Assembly: GCA_036270655.1 (NCBI GenBank)
Contig: DATBCD010000048.1
Span: 1 to 64,000, forward strand
Reading direction: 5' to 3'
DNA: 64,000 nucleotides
Source: VBCK01 sp036270655
GTDB taxonomy: Bacteria > Pseudomonadota > Gammaproteobacteria > Burkholderiales > Burkholderiaceae_F
The notes beneath the pieces were generated by a model. That model saw nothing but the letters and a program-made list of their open reading frames with translations, did not search any database and was not told where the DNA came from. Within the stretch, counting starts at the first letter, position 1, and each line of letters begins with the position of its first letter. A program made the position numbers and the translations under genes. Positions 33,779 to 42,447 of this stretch are shown piece by piece.

Positions 33779-34984
33779 CTACTGCAGACTCGTAGCCAGA
33801 TCAAAGATTGGCATGTACATCAGCACCACGATCGCGCCAATTACCAGGCCGATGAAGATCATGAGCGCCGGTTCGACCAGGCGGGCGGTCAGGTCGATCG
33901 CCCGGTTCAACGCGGCTTCCTGGAACGACGCAATGCGGGCCAGAACGTCGGCCAGGCGGCCGGTGCGCTGCGCGACTTCCAGCATCCGCAACGCGACGGT
34001 GTCGGCGATCTGCGCCTGCGCCAGCGCAGGGCCGATCGGTCGGCCCTCGGCGATCTGGCGGCGGGCGCCGTCCAGTGCCAGCTGGTCTTCCAGCGACAGC
34101 AGCCGACGGCCCATTTCGAACGCGCGCAGCACCGGAATGCCGCCCTGGACCAGCATCGCGCTGGTCCGGTAGAACTGAGCGTGCCGGAACAGGCGTACCA
34201 GCGGGCCGATCAGCCAGGCCCGCTGCAGGCCCGGAACCTGCCAGCCGCTGCGCACCGCGCGCAGCAGGCCGAACGACAGCAGCGCCACCACGGCGACAAA
34301 ACCACCCAGGAACAGCGCCGGATGGGCAGCCACCGACTTGCCCCAGCCCAGCAGCAGCTGCGACGCGAGCGGCAGCTTCTTGCTGGCGCCTTCCAGCAGC
34401 ACCGCGAAACGGGGCACGACCACGCCGAGCAGGAAAATCACCACCAGCGATCCGACCGCCAGCAGCAGCGCCGGATAGATCGCGGCCCCGACCAGCTTGC
34501 CGCGCAGCATCCGCATCGATTCCAGGTGCGTGCTGAAGCGCCGCAGCGCCGACACCAGGTCGCCGGTCTGTTCGCTGGCCGACACCGAAGCCACCAGCAA
34601 CGGGGGGAACACGTCGACGCGATTGGACAGCGCAGCCGACAACGGCAACCCTTCGATCACATCCCGCGTGACCGCTTCCAGCGCCAGGCGGCCGGCCGAA
34701 TCGCGCTCCTTCTGCGACAACGTGCGCAAGGTATCGACCATTCCCAGCCCGGCGTCGAGCAGCGCCGCCAGCTCGTCGGTGAACAGGCCGATGTCCAGGC
34801 GGCGGCGCTGAAACCCCTTCCAGCTCGACGTTCGCACCTCGCGGCACGACAGCACGCGCAGGCCGCGCAGCTGCAGCTGCTGGCTCGCCTTGCCGGCATC
34901 GGACGCGCGCAGCCGTTCGGTCAGAAGCGAGCCTTGCGGCGAGACTGCGACGACCTCGAACAGGACCTGAGTGGTGCCGTTCAT
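33779..34984 (-). CDS. gspF: Type II secretion inner-membrane platform protein
   Basis: A 401-residue GspF/PilC family protein. Two homologous T2SSF domains occupy about residues 65-185 (FTDELAALLDAGLGMVDTL, ASVSASEQTGDLVSAL) and 265-390 (FYRTSAMLVQGGIPVLRAFE, MLEVAQRTGRLADVL). Membrane helices lie near 165-190 (IYPALLLAVGSLVVIFLLGV), 215-240 and at the C-terminus (MIFIGLVIGAIVVLMYMPI). It anchors the ATPase GspE to the pseudopilus. The gene starts 43 bases after the gspG stop. Confidence 0.93.
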   Translation of the reverse strand: MNGTTQVLFEVVAVSPQGSLLTERLRASDAGKASQQLQLRGLRVLSCREVRTSSWKGFQRRRLDIGLFTDELAALLDAGLGMVDTLRTLSQKERDSAGRLALEAVTRDVIEGLPLSAALSNRVDVFPPLLVASVSASEQTGDLVSALRRFSTHLESMRMLRGKLVGAAIYPALLLAVGSLVVIFLLGVVVPRFAVLLEGASKKLPLASQLLLGWGKSVAAHPALFLGGFVAVVALLSFGLLRAVRSGWQVPGLQRAWLIGPLVRLFRHAQFYRTSAMLVQGGIPVLRAFEMGRRLLSLEDQLALDGARRQIAEGRPIGPALAQAQIADTVALRMLEVAQRTGRLADVLARIASFQEAALNRAIDLTARLVEPALMIFIGLVIGAIVVLMYMPIFDLATSLQ

Positions 34985-35027
34985 AACGGATGGATGCCGG
35001 AGGGTGACGGTGGGATGCGCACGATCG

Positions 35028-35510
35028 CTAGTTACTCTTGATCGGGGCCGCGTCCCACGAATTGACGTCGGCCGCTTCGCCGGTGCCCCCGGGCTGGCCG
35101 TCGGAACCGTACGAGCTCAGGTCGTAGTCGCCGTGATCACCGGGAGCCTTATAGCGGTAGGCCCGCCCCCATGGATCGGCGGGTACCTGCTTCTGCAGAT
35201 AGGGTCCCTGCCACCGGTCCACCCCGTCCGGCTTGGCCACGAGGGCCTGCAGGCCCTGCTCGCTGCTCGGGTAGACGCCGATGTCGAGGCGATACGTGTC
35301 CAGCGCCTTGCCCAGCTGCTCGATCTGCGCGCGGGCGGCGGTGGTGTTGGACTTGCCGACCTGACCGAAATAGCGGGGAGCCACGATGCCGGCCAGCAGC
35401 CCGATGATCACGACCACGACCAACAGCTCGATCAGCGTGAAACCGCGCATGCTGCGCTTTGAAGTCGAACGCGTTTGCGCGGGCTTGCCTGGTATCGAAG
35501 ACTCTGCCAC
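35028..35510 (-). CDS. gspG: Major pseudopilin of the type II secretion system
   Basis: A 160-residue GspG: prepilin motif MRGFTLIELLVVVVIIGLLAG, conserved PRYFGQVGKS, YPSSEQGLQALV, WQGPYLQK, PADPWGRAYRY and the calcium-loop DYDLSSYGSDGQPGG-type ending. These are specific for T2S major pseudopilins rather than pilins. GTG 35510 is kept because GGAGGG stands six bases upstream, giving a 21-residue leader before MRGFTL; ATG 35450 would give the usual very short leader. It is the first gene of the operon, with a 223-base gap to the sensor kinase. No prepilin peptidase is in the window, so one must be encoded elsewhere. Confidence 0.93.
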   Translation of the reverse strand: MAESSIPGKPAQTRSTSKRSMRGFTLIELLVVVVIIGLLAGIVAPRYFGQVGKSNTTAARAQIEQLGKALDTYRLDIGVYPSSEQGLQALVAKPDGVDRWQGPYLQKQVPADPWGRAYRYKAPGDHGDYDLSSYGSDGQPGGTGEAADVNSWDAAPIKSN

Positions 35511-35733
35511 TGAACCCTCCGAGTCAAAGCTGTTCGACGGTGAGAGATACTGTCCAGGCGGCGCAGATCCGTTTCGCCAGAAACATGGGATGAGTGTATA
35601 CCCCCATCCCGTTTCTTTGGCATGACGCCCGGGAGGAAAGATTAGCCCACTGGATTTCCCTTAGCAACCCATACGATGCAACTCTACGACAAGCGGACAC
35701 TGTCCCCCCACGCGGGATAGGGATCTCCCCAGA

Positions 35734-37140
35734 TTAAGGTCTGCTTGGTCCGGGCGGGATCGTTGGCAGGGGAAAGGCAACCCTGACAAGAAGCCCGCCC
35801 AGGTTGGATTTGTCCAGGTCAATCCGGGCGTGATGGACCTCGGCCACGGTTCGGACGATCGACAGCCCGATGCCGCAGCCGTCGCCGTCCCCAAAAAGGC
35901 GATAGAAGCGCTCGAAAACGCGTTCGCGCTCCTCCGAGGGAATGCCCGGCCCGGCGTCCTCGACAATGGCCAGCCCGTTCCCGTTCTCCGGGCGGACCGT
36001 CACACGGATTTCACCGGCCGGCGGCCCGTAGCGCATCGCGTTGTCGATCAGGTTGCGCAGCAGCGAGGCCACTCCGAACTCCATGCCGTCGATCTCGCAC
36101 GCCGACAGATCGGCTTCGATTCGCTGTCCGCGCCGGCCCAGCAGCGGCCGCACCTCGTCGATCACGTGGCCGGCGATCACGTCCAGTCGCAGCGGCGAGG
36201 CGCCGGTTCGCAGCGCGAGCATGCCGTCCAGCCGCGACAGCGTCAGCAGCTGATCGACCATGTGCGATGCGCGATCGATCGCAAGCACCAGCTGATCGAG
36301 CGCTTTCTTGCGCTCGGGCGCCGTGCGCGTCAGCTGGGCGACCTGGGCGTGCACCTTGACCGCCGCCAATGGCGTGCGCAGCTCGTGAGCCGCGGCCGAG
36401 GTGAAGCGCCGTTCGTTTTCCAGCGCGTTGGCAAAGCGGCGGAACAGCGCGTTGATCTCGCTCACCAGCGGCTGCACCTCGCGCGGCGGCGCATCGACCT
36501 CGATCGGCCGCAGGTCGTTGGGCGAGCGCTGCGTCAGCTGGCGCGCCGAGTCCTGCAGCGAGCGGGTTGCGCGCCGGATCATCCAGGCATCGACGACCAG
36601 CAGTGCCGCCAGCGAAATCAGGAACAGCACGAACAGGCTGGCAAAGGCGGTGTACGGATAGGCCTCCCGCAGCGCCAGCGGTTCGGCGATCTGGATCAGC
36701 TTGGTTCGATCCTCGGACCAGAAGACGACCGTGCGCGCCGGGGACCCTTCGAAGACGCGTGTGGCGAAACCGACCTGGTCGAACGGCGCGATCGGGCTGG
36801 CGGTGGCCTCCCCATTGCTCAGCAGCAACTGCTGAGGCGCCGGCGACCAGATCTGATAGCGGTATCGATGGGCGAGCGACGGATCCTCATCGACGTGGAT
36901 CATCCCGGCGCCGGCCAGCCGCATTTCGTCGATCTCGTGGTCGGCCAGCGTCAGAAGCGTTTGCGCCACGCTCTGCATCCGCTGGTCGCTGAGCGCGCTG
37001 CCTTGGCGATGCAAAATGAAATAGGTGGCGCTCCCGCCCGCCACCCAGGCAACCATGGTCGCGATCGCCAGCAACAGCAGCAGCCTGCGGCGCAGCGACC
37101 AGATCGGCTGGCCGGTCGCCGCGGGGCGTTCAGGCGGCAT
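35734..37140 (-). CDS. QseC/PmrB-like sensor histidine kinase
   Basis: A 468-residue membrane kinase. ATG 37140 overlaps the regulator stop by 11 bases; a longer frame begins at 37167. Two membrane helices (about 19-43 LLLLLAIATMVAWVAGG and 166-186) enclose a 120-residue periplasmic sensor of the 2CSK_N/QseC type. A HAMP-like region is followed by the H box with H252 in FTSAAAHELRTPLAAVK, the N box NLIDNAMRYG, and G boxes VEDAGPGIP and GCGIGLSIVRTV. The signal is unknown; relatives sense metals, acid or hormones. It forms one transcription unit with the response regulator and stands directly upstream of the secretion operon. Confidence 0.9.
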   Translation of the reverse strand: MPPERPAATGQPIWSLRRRLLLLLAIATMVAWVAGGSATYFILHRQGSALSDQRMQSVAQTLLTLADHEIDEMRLAGAGMIHVDEDPSLAHRYRYQIWSPAPQQLLLSNGEATASPIAPFDQVGFATRVFEGSPARTVVFWSEDRTKLIQIAEPLALREAYPYTAFASLFVLFLISLAALLVVDAWMIRRATRSLQDSARQLTQRSPNDLRPIEVDAPPREVQPLVSEINALFRRFANALENERRFTSAAAHELRTPLAAVKVHAQVAQLTRTAPERKKALDQLVLAIDRASHMVDQLLTLSRLDGMLALRTGASPLRLDVIAGHVIDEVRPLLGRRGQRIEADLSACEIDGMEFGVASLLRNLIDNAMRYGPPAGEIRVTVRPENGNGLAIVEDAGPGIPSEERERVFERFYRLFGDGDGCGIGLSIVRTVAEVHHARIDLDKSNLGGLLVRVAFPLPTIPPGPSRP

Positions 37141-37798
37141 TGTCCTGATTGAGCCGGTACCCGGCACCGCGTACTGTCTGAATCAACGAACGCGACAATT
37201 TGCGCCGCAGGTTGTGGATGTGCACCTCGATCGCGTTGCTTTCGACCACCTCGCCCCATCCGTACAGGGCATCTTCCAGCTGGCGGCGGCTCAGAACGCG
37301 GTCGCGGTTGCGCAGGAAGGTTTCCAGGATCCTGTGCTCACGCTTGGTCAGGTCGACCCGGGCGCCGTTGAAAACGGCGCTGTGTTCGCTGTGCGACAGC
37401 ATCAGCGAGCCGTATTCCAGATTCAGATTGTTCTGGCCGCTCTGCCGGCGGTACAGCGCGCGTAAGCGGGCGCTCAGTTCGAGCAGGTCGAACGGCTTGA
37501 CCAGGTAGTCGTCGGCGCCCAGGTTCAGCACCCGGACCCGGTCCAGCACGAAACCGCGCGCAGTCAACACTAAAACCGGGGTCAAATTGCCGGCGTTGCG
37601 CCAATTACGCAGCAGTTCCTCCCCGGACGTTCCGGGCAGGCCCAAGTCCAGTACTATCGCGTCGAACCGCTGCGAAACCATCGCGGCCTCGGCGCCGACT
37701 CCATCCTGGCGCCAGTCGACAGTGAAACCTTCCAGCTCCAGGCCGCGTGCCGTCGACGACCCCAGGGCGGCGTCATCTTCTACGATCAGGATGCGCAC
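37130..37798 (-). CDS. QseB/PmrA-like OmpR-family response regulator
   Basis: GTG 37798 gives 222 residues starting MRILIVEDDAALGSS, the canonical form; TTG 37804 would add two residues. The receiver has D8/D9 and phospho-acceptor D51 in AIVLDLGLPGTSG. The winged-helix DNA-binding domain (about 125-220) shows LTKREHRILETFLRNRDRVLSR, YGWGEVVESNAIEVHIHNLRRKL and the final RGAGYRL, which is diagnostic for the OmpR/PhoB family. The upstream gap contains several CTTAA-type half-sites that this subfamily often binds, so autoregulation is likely. Confidence 0.92.
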   Translation of the reverse strand: MRILIVEDDAALGSSTARGLELEGFTVDWRQDGVGAEAAMVSQRFDAIVLDLGLPGTSGEELLRNWRNAGNLTPVLVLTARGFVLDRVRVLNLGADDYLVKPFDLLELSARLRALYRRQSGQNNLNLEYGSLMLSHSEHSAVFNGARVDLTKREHRILETFLRNRDRVLSRRQLEDALYGWGEVVESNAIEVHIHNLRRKLSRSLIQTVRGAGYRLNQDNAA

Positions 37799-38115
37799 GA
37801 TCAAATCCTATGGTGGCTTAAGAGTTAGTCTAAACCCGCAGAAAGACGAAGGAAAAACGTGCCTGACGGGAGCCCACCGGCGCCCGCCGTGCGGTACCAG
37901 CTGACCTTAAAGATCGTCATAGGCGGCGTAGTCTTAAGCTGCAATGGCCGGGGCGAAAGCCTGTGAAGGTCGGTTAAGCGGGCTCTTTCGGACCGAATGG
38001 GCACCGATCGGCCAGCCGTCAGTCGGCGGTAACATGCCGCGCGCTGCAACCTGGAAGCATCTGGCCGGTCAAACTCGACGGCGCGGGCGGATTCGGGCGC
38101 CGGCACAAGGCGGTC
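37799..38115. promoter_or_regulatory. Divergent intergenic region with TTAA(G/A) half-sites
   Basis: This 317-base gap separates the divergent QseB-like regulator and DsbD/ScsB-like gene. Despite the high GC content it contains CTTAAG at 37817 and 37933, CTTAAA at 37906 and GTTAAG at 37973. PmrA/QseB-type regulators recognise paired CTTAA elements; the pair CTTAAG/CTAAAC at 37817-37835 is the closest to that form but its spacing is not canonical. No gene is seen here. Confidence 0.35.
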
Positions 38116-40302
38116 TTGGAGGGCGTGTTGACGAGTTTCCCTAGGCTGGCGGCGTCGTGGTGTGCGCTGGTCGCAATTGCCGTGGGTCCCTCATTCGCCG
38201 CGTCAGCCGCGAAGGAGGGGCACGTTGCGGCCGAGCTGGTGTCCGAGTTCGATGCGCTGGCTCCGGGGCAGAGTACTCGCGTCGGTTTGCGCCTGGCGCA
38301 CGAGGCGGACTGGCACACCTACTGGGTCGTGCCCGGCGACGCCGGGCTTCCGACCCGGCTGGCGTGGCAGTTGCCGCCGGGCTTCCAGGCCGGTCCTATT
38401 CAGTGGCCGGTGCCCGAGTTGCTGCGCGTCGGCCCGCTGGCCAACTATGGCTATGAAGGCACCGTTCTGTTGCCGGTGGACATCACGACACCAGCCAGCG
38501 CGGCGCCCGGGAGCAAAGTCAGGCTGGCGGCCCACGCAGACTGGTTGGTATGCAAGGACGTCTGCATACCTGAGAGTGCGGACCTGACGCTGGTTCTGCC
38601 GGTCGACGCGGCCGCACGCTCGGCGCCCAGCCGTTATCAAAGCGAGTTTGCCGCCGCGGCCGCGCGCATACCCCAACCGAGGGCGCTGGCGCGCGCCAGC
38701 GCGATCATCGACGGGGCCCGGATACGGCTGCAATTTGCGCCCCAGCGTCCTCCCGCCCGCCTCGAATTTTTCCCGCTGGAGCCTGAACGCATCCAGGCGG
38801 CCGCCCCGCAGCGATTGAACGCGTCGGCGGCCGAAGCCACGCTCGACCTGTCGGCCGCGCAACCGGTGGCAGCGGATTTCAAGACGCTGCGCGGAGTACT
38901 GGTCGCTGACGGCGGGCCCGGTCGAACCGACGGCTGGGCCGGCGTCGTGGAGCTGCCGCTGAAGGCCGGCGTCCTGCCCGCCTTCGCGCCTGACGGCGCT
39001 TCGGCGGGCGGGCCCTCCTCCGTAGCGGCTGGCAGCACTGTGTCGGGCTTGCCCTCCGAAGCGCCGTCAGGCGCGAAGGCGGGGTGGCTGCTGGCACTGG
39101 TGGGCGCATTTGCCGGCGGCCTGATCCTGAACCTGATGCCCTGCGTGTTCCCGGTGCTTTCCCTCAAATTGCTGGGGCTCGTGCAGCATCGCCACCGGGG
39201 CGACCCGTCGCTTGCGACGCACGGACTGGCATTTACGGCCGGTGCGGTGACGAGCTTCGTGCTGCTGGCCGGCGTGCTGGTCGCGCTGCGTGCCGGCGGC
39301 TCCCAGCTCGGTTGGGGCTTTCAGTTGCAGTCGCCGCTGGTCATTGGCCTGCTGACGGCGCTGTTCTTCGGCATCGGACTGAATCTGCTGGGGGCCTTTG
39401 AAGTCTCGCTGGGGACCTCGTTGATCAACTCGCCGGCGGTGCAGCGATTCGATGGCCATCATCTGCGCGGCAGTTTCGCAACCGGCGTGCTGGCCGTGCT
39501 GATCGCTTCGCCGTGCACGGCGCCATTCATGGGAGCTGCCCTCGGCTACGCGATGGCGCAGCCCGTACCCGTTGCGTTGTCGGTGTTCGCGGTGCTGGGC
39601 GCCGGCATGGCGACCCCGTACCTGGTCCTGACGCTGTCGCCGTCGCTGTTGCAGCGCTTGCCGCGCCCGGGGTCCTGGATGCAACACCTGCGCCAGCTGA
39701 TGGCGTTTCCGATGTTCGTCACGTGCGTCTGGCTGCTGTGGGTGCTGGCACAGCAGATCGACGTCGACGCCCTGGCGCTGGTGCTGGCGGCGCTGGTGAC
39801 GCTCGGGCTGGCGGCCTGGTCGGCCGGCCAGGCCCAGCGGGGCGCCCGCGCGTTCGGCTGGGTCGGCGTGCTGGCGGCCGGGCTGTCGCTGGTGGTTCTG
39901 ATCGCCGCCACGCAAGGCATTGCCGGATCGTCGGCCCGGGCCGGTATGTTGCGGCCGGATACTCCGGGCTGGGGCGAATGGTCTGCGCCCTCGCAGCGCC
40001 TGGCGCTGTCGCGCGGGCGCCCGGTGTTCGTCGACTTCACCGCGGCCTGGTGCGTCACGTGCCAGGCCAACAAGCGCCTTGTGCTGTACAGCAGCCGGGT
40101 CGCCGCCGCCTTTGCGTCCAAGGGGGTGATTCTGCTGAGGGCGGACTGGACCAACCGCAACGACGCCATCGCGCACGAGCTCGGACGCTTCGGGCGCAGC
40201 GGCGTGCCGCTGTACGTTCTGTACGACGCGAGCGGCCGCCCGCGCGTGCTGCCGGAGATCCTGACCGAAGGCGTGGTGCTCGATGCGCTGTCCAAGCTCT
40301 AA
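38116..40302 (+). CDS. DsbD/ScsB-type thiol:disulfide interchange protein
   Basis: A 728-residue membrane reductase (start uncertain: TTG 38116, GTG 38125 or TTG 38128; GGAGGG overlaps this region). After a signal peptide comes the N-terminal domain with C146-KDV-C150, like the ScsB/DsbD N-domain. About eight membrane helices carry C343 (LMPCVFPV) and C467 (ASPCTAPFMG), the pair that shuttles electrons across the membrane. The C-terminal thioredoxin domain has C646-VT-C649. It passes reducing power from the cytoplasm to periplasmic thiols, useful for cytochrome c and copper-protein maturation. Two palindromic elements are embedded in frame, near the signal-peptide end (38187-38221) and in the linker before the first helix (38977-39083). 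Confidence 0.9.
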   Translation: MEGVLTSFPRLAASWCALVAIAVGPSFAASAAKEGHVAAELVSEFDALAPGQSTRVGLRLAHEADWHTYWVVPGDAGLPTRLAWQLPPGFQAGPIQWPVPELLRVGPLANYGYEGTVLLPVDITTPASAAPGSKVRLAAHADWLVCKDVCIPESADLTLVLPVDAAARSAPSRYQSEFAAAAARIPQPRALARASAIIDGARIRLQFAPQRPPARLEFFPLEPERIQAAAPQRLNASAAEATLDLSAAQPVAADFKTLRGVLVADGGPGRTDGWAGVVELPLKAGVLPAFAPDGASAGGPSSVAAGSTVSGLPSEAPSGAKAGWLLALVGAFAGGLILNLMPCVFPVLSLKLLGLVQHRHRGDPSLATHGLAFTAGAVTSFVLLAGVLVALRAGGSQLGWGFQLQSPLVIGLLTALFFGIGLNLLGAFEVSLGTSLINSPAVQRFDGHHLRGSFATGVLAVLIASPCTAPFMGAALGYAMAQPVPVALSVFAVLGAGMATPYLVLTLSPSLLQRLPRPGSWMQHLRQLMAFPMFVTCVWLLWVLAQQIDVDALALVLAALVTLGLAAWSAGQAQRGARAFGWVGVLAAGLSLVVLIAATQGIAGSSARAGMLRPDTPGWGEWSAPSQRLALSRGRPVFVDFTAAWCVTCQANKRLVLYSSRVAAAFASKGVILLRADWTNRNDAIAHELGRFGRSGVPLYVLYDASGRPRVLPEILTEGVVLDALSKL
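38187..38221. repeat. Coding-embedded palindromic element, short copy
   Basis: CCCTCATTCGCCGCG and CCGCGAAGGAGGG face each other around a short centre inside the DsbD/ScsB-like gene, encoding PSFAASAAKEG at the signal-peptide end. The outer arms match the ends of the longer copies at 38977 and 47816. Confidence 0.5.
38977..39083. repeat. Coding-embedded palindromic element, long copy
   Basis: Two 39-base arms (38977-39015 and 39045-39083) are inverted copies with about three mismatches, the first 28 bases being perfectly complementary. They surround a 29-base centre. The element lies in frame in the DsbD/ScsB-like gene between the periplasmic domain and the first helix and encodes FAPDGASAGGP on one arm and GLPSEAPSGAKAG on the other. 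Close relatives stand at 47282-47321 and 47816-47930. Confidence 0.85.
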
Positions 40303-40392
40303 CAGGCCGTAGCGAGCTATAGCCGTCCAGCGTCAAATGCGATACAAGCCGGTGGGTCAGCAAATGCGACGCTTGTGAAGGCCGCGGGGCTG

Positions 40393-40423
40393 CTCGAGGG
40401 GGGGTCGCAGACCCCCCCTCGAG
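40393..40423 (+). terminator. Perfect 14-bp hairpin after the DsbD/ScsB-like gene
   Basis: CTCGAGGGGGGGTC pairs perfectly with GACCCCCCCTCGAG around a GCA loop. It lies 90 bases past the DsbD/ScsB stop and 85 bases before the aldo/keto reductase. CTTATCCTCC follows rather than a pure T-run. Stability alone suggests a transcription terminator. Confidence 0.75.
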
Positions 40424-40508
40424 GCTTATCCTCCCGCTTTTCCGTTCCCGAAGCCGACAACGGCGGCAGGGATACCGCTGTTCGAAGCTGAGGTTTTGGC
40501 AGGCAGGC

Positions 40509-41480
40509 ATGCAGTACCGACGACTGGGTCAGAGCGGGTTGAAGCTGAGCGAGCTGTCGCTGGGCTCGTGGGTCACCTTCGGCAACCAGGTTGACGTGCG
40601 TGGTGCCGTGCAGTGCATGTCGGCGGCGCGCGACGCGGGCGTGAATTTTTTCGACAACGCCGAGGTCTACGCAGGCGGGCAGGCCGAGCGCATCATGGGC
40701 GCCGCGCTGCGCGAGCTGGGCTGGCCGCGAGCCAGCTACGTGGTCTCGACCAAGTTCTTCTGGGGACTGAGCGGCGGGCCCAACGAGCGCAATACGCTGA
40801 ACCGCAAGTACCTGCTCGGCGCGATCGACGGGTCGCTGGAACGGCTCGGGTTGAGTTTCGTCGACCTGGTCTTCTGCCACCGGGCCGACCCGGATACTCC
40901 GCTGGAGGAAACGGTCTGGGCCATGCACGACATCATCGAGCGCGGCAAAGCGCTTTACTGGGGCACTTCGGAATGGACCGCCGATGAGATCAGCGCGGCG
41001 TGGGAAATCGCCGACCGGCATCATCTGCACAAGCCGGTCACCGAGCAGCCGCAATACAACCTGTTCTGCCGGCGCCGCGTCGAGGAGGAGTACCTGCGTC
41101 TTTACCGGCAGATCGGGCTCGGACTGGCCACCTGGAGCCCGCTCGCCTCGGGTCTGCTCACCGGCAAGTACCGCGACGGCGTCGCACCCGGCACGCGCGG
41201 CGCCCTGGAGGGATACGCGTTCCTGAAGGAGCGCCTGGTCGACCCGCAACGCAACGCCAAGGTGACGGAACTTGCGGAGGTGGCGTTTGCTCTGGGTTGC
41301 ACGGTGGGACAACTGGCGATCGCCTGGTGCCTGAAGAATCCGAACGTCAGTACCGTGATCACCGGGGCGCGCACGCCCGCCCAGGTGCGGGAGAACATGC
41401 TGGCGGCCGAGGTGGCGCCCAGGATCGATGCGGCGACCATGAGCCGCATTGCTTCGATCATCGGGGACGTTCATGAATAA
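40509..41480 (+). CDS. Aldo/keto reductase, voltage-gated K+ channel beta-subunit type
   Basis: A 323-residue NADPH-dependent (alpha/beta)8-barrel oxidoreductase. The opening MQYRRLGQSGLKLSELSLGSW and the catalytic set FFDNAEVYAGGQAE (Asp, Tyr), STKFFWG (Lys) and FCHRADP (His) are intact. QYNLFCRR, WSPLASGLLTGKY and STVITGARTPAQV (cofactor-phosphate region) match the KCNAB/YghZ branch. The natural substrate is probably an aldehyde but cannot be read from the sequence. The gene stands alone between a strong hairpin upstream and DUF3014 48 bases downstream. Confidence 0.92.
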   Translation: MQYRRLGQSGLKLSELSLGSWVTFGNQVDVRGAVQCMSAARDAGVNFFDNAEVYAGGQAERIMGAALRELGWPRASYVVSTKFFWGLSGGPNERNTLNRKYLLGAIDGSLERLGLSFVDLVFCHRADPDTPLEETVWAMHDIIERGKALYWGTSEWTADEISAAWEIADRHHLHKPVTEQPQYNLFCRRRVEEEYLRLYRQIGLGLATWSPLASGLLTGKYRDGVAPGTRGALEGYAFLKERLVDPQRNAKVTELAEVAFALGCTVGQLAIAWCLKNPNVSTVITGARTPAQVRENMLAAEVAPRIDAATMSRIASIIGDVHE

Positions 41481-41527
41481 TCGGGAGGAAGACTGATGAT
41501 GCTTTCGATCGGGAAGGATGCCTGTTC

Positions 41528-42295
41528 ATGAGCGCGGGGCTCCGGGGTTTCCTGGTCTTCGCCCTGCTGTGCGTTGCCGCAGGCGCGTTCTACTGGTTCG
41601 TGTTGCGGGAGACGCCCGCGCCGGCTCCGGCTCCGGTGGCCGCGCCCCCGGCACCGGCGGTCGCTCCGCCGCCGCCTCGCGCCGAGCCGAGCGGCCCGCC
41701 GCTTCCTGCGCTGGCCGACAGTGACCCGGAACTGCTGCAGGCGCTGGGCCGGGTTCTGGGGTCCGGCGCCGAGGCGCTGTTGCTGCGGCCGGGGATCGTG
41801 CATCGAATCGTGGCAACGGTCGACAACCTGCCCGGCAAAAAGGTGCCACAGCAGGTGATGCCGGTGCGGCCGCCCGGTGGCACCTTTGCCACCTCCGACC
41901 AGGGCGGCAAGCTCACGATCAGCCCCGCCAACGCGGCGCGCTACGCCCGCTACATCGATCTGGTTTCCCGAGTGGACACCGCCGAGCTGGTGGCGCTGTA
42001 CCGGCGCTACTACCCGCTGTTTCAGCAGGCGTACCGCGAGCTGGGCTATCCGAAGGGAGAGTTCAACGACCGGCTGGTGGAGGCGATCGACGACATGCTG
42101 GAGGCGCCGCAGCCGGAGCCGCCGGTGCCGCTGGTTGCGCCGCGCGCGATGTTCGACTATGCGGACCCCGATCTGCAGGACGCCTCGGCCGGTCAGAAGA
42201 TCCTGATCCGGATCGGCCCGGAGAACGAGACGCGCGTCAAGGCCAAGCTGCGCCAGATCAGACGTGCGCTCGACAGCGTGGATCTGCCGCGCTAG
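41528..42295 (+). CDS. DUF3014 membrane-anchored protein
   Basis: A 255-residue protein with one N-terminal membrane helix (GFLVFALLCVAAGAFYWFVL), a Pro/Ala-rich linker (about 30-58) and a conserved domain. The domain shows LLRPGIVHRIVATVDNLPGKKVPQQVMPVRP, RYARYIDLVSRVDTAELVALYRRYYPLFQQAY and GYPKGEFNDRLVEAIDDML, all characteristic of DUF3014. Function is unknown; topology predicts a periplasmic domain. It follows the aldo/keto reductase by 47 bases and may be co-transcribed. Confidence 0.88.
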   Translation: MSAGLRGFLVFALLCVAAGAFYWFVLRETPAPAPAPVAAPPAPAVAPPPPRAEPSGPPLPALADSDPELLQALGRVLGSGAEALLLRPGIVHRIVATVDNLPGKKVPQQVMPVRPPGGTFATSDQGGKLTISPANAARYARYIDLVSRVDTAELVALYRRYYPLFQQAYRELGYPKGEFNDRLVEAIDDMLEAPQPEPPVPLVAPRAMFDYADPDLQDASAGQKILIRIGPENETRVKAKLRQIRRALDSVDLPR

Positions 42296-42360
42296 CTTCC
42301 GTCGATACAGCAGGCTCTCAAGTTTCTTCCCGCTCTGCCGATTCCGCAGTAGGCAAGCAC

Positions 42361-42420
42361 TCTCGTCCTGCCCGTCTCCCCTCGCCCGCGCCAGCGGGAC
42401 AGGGGCCGGGGGAGAGGGTC
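42361..42420. repeat. Palindromic intergenic repeat, CCCTCTCCC family copy
   Basis: Read on the minus strand this copy is CCCTCTCCCCCGGCCCCTGT followed by CCCGC and the returning arm GCGGGCGAGGGGAGA, the same arrangement as the copies near 26.4, 27.3 and 57.1 kb. It sits between the DUF3014 gene and the small ORF at 42448. Confidence 0.75.
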
Positions 42421-42447
42421 TCTTGAAGCTCAAGGATCGGAAACGAG

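Noticed and set aside
31714..33795. 693-codon plus-strand frame over gspE
   Set aside because: Antisense shadow; gspE on the minus strand has Walker A and B, His box and tetracysteine motifs.
1..37800. A mobile genomic island carrying the oxidase/secretion module
   Set aside because: No integrase, transposase, tRNA edge or direct-repeat boundary was seen; apart from the short AT-rich gap, composition matches the housekeeping region.
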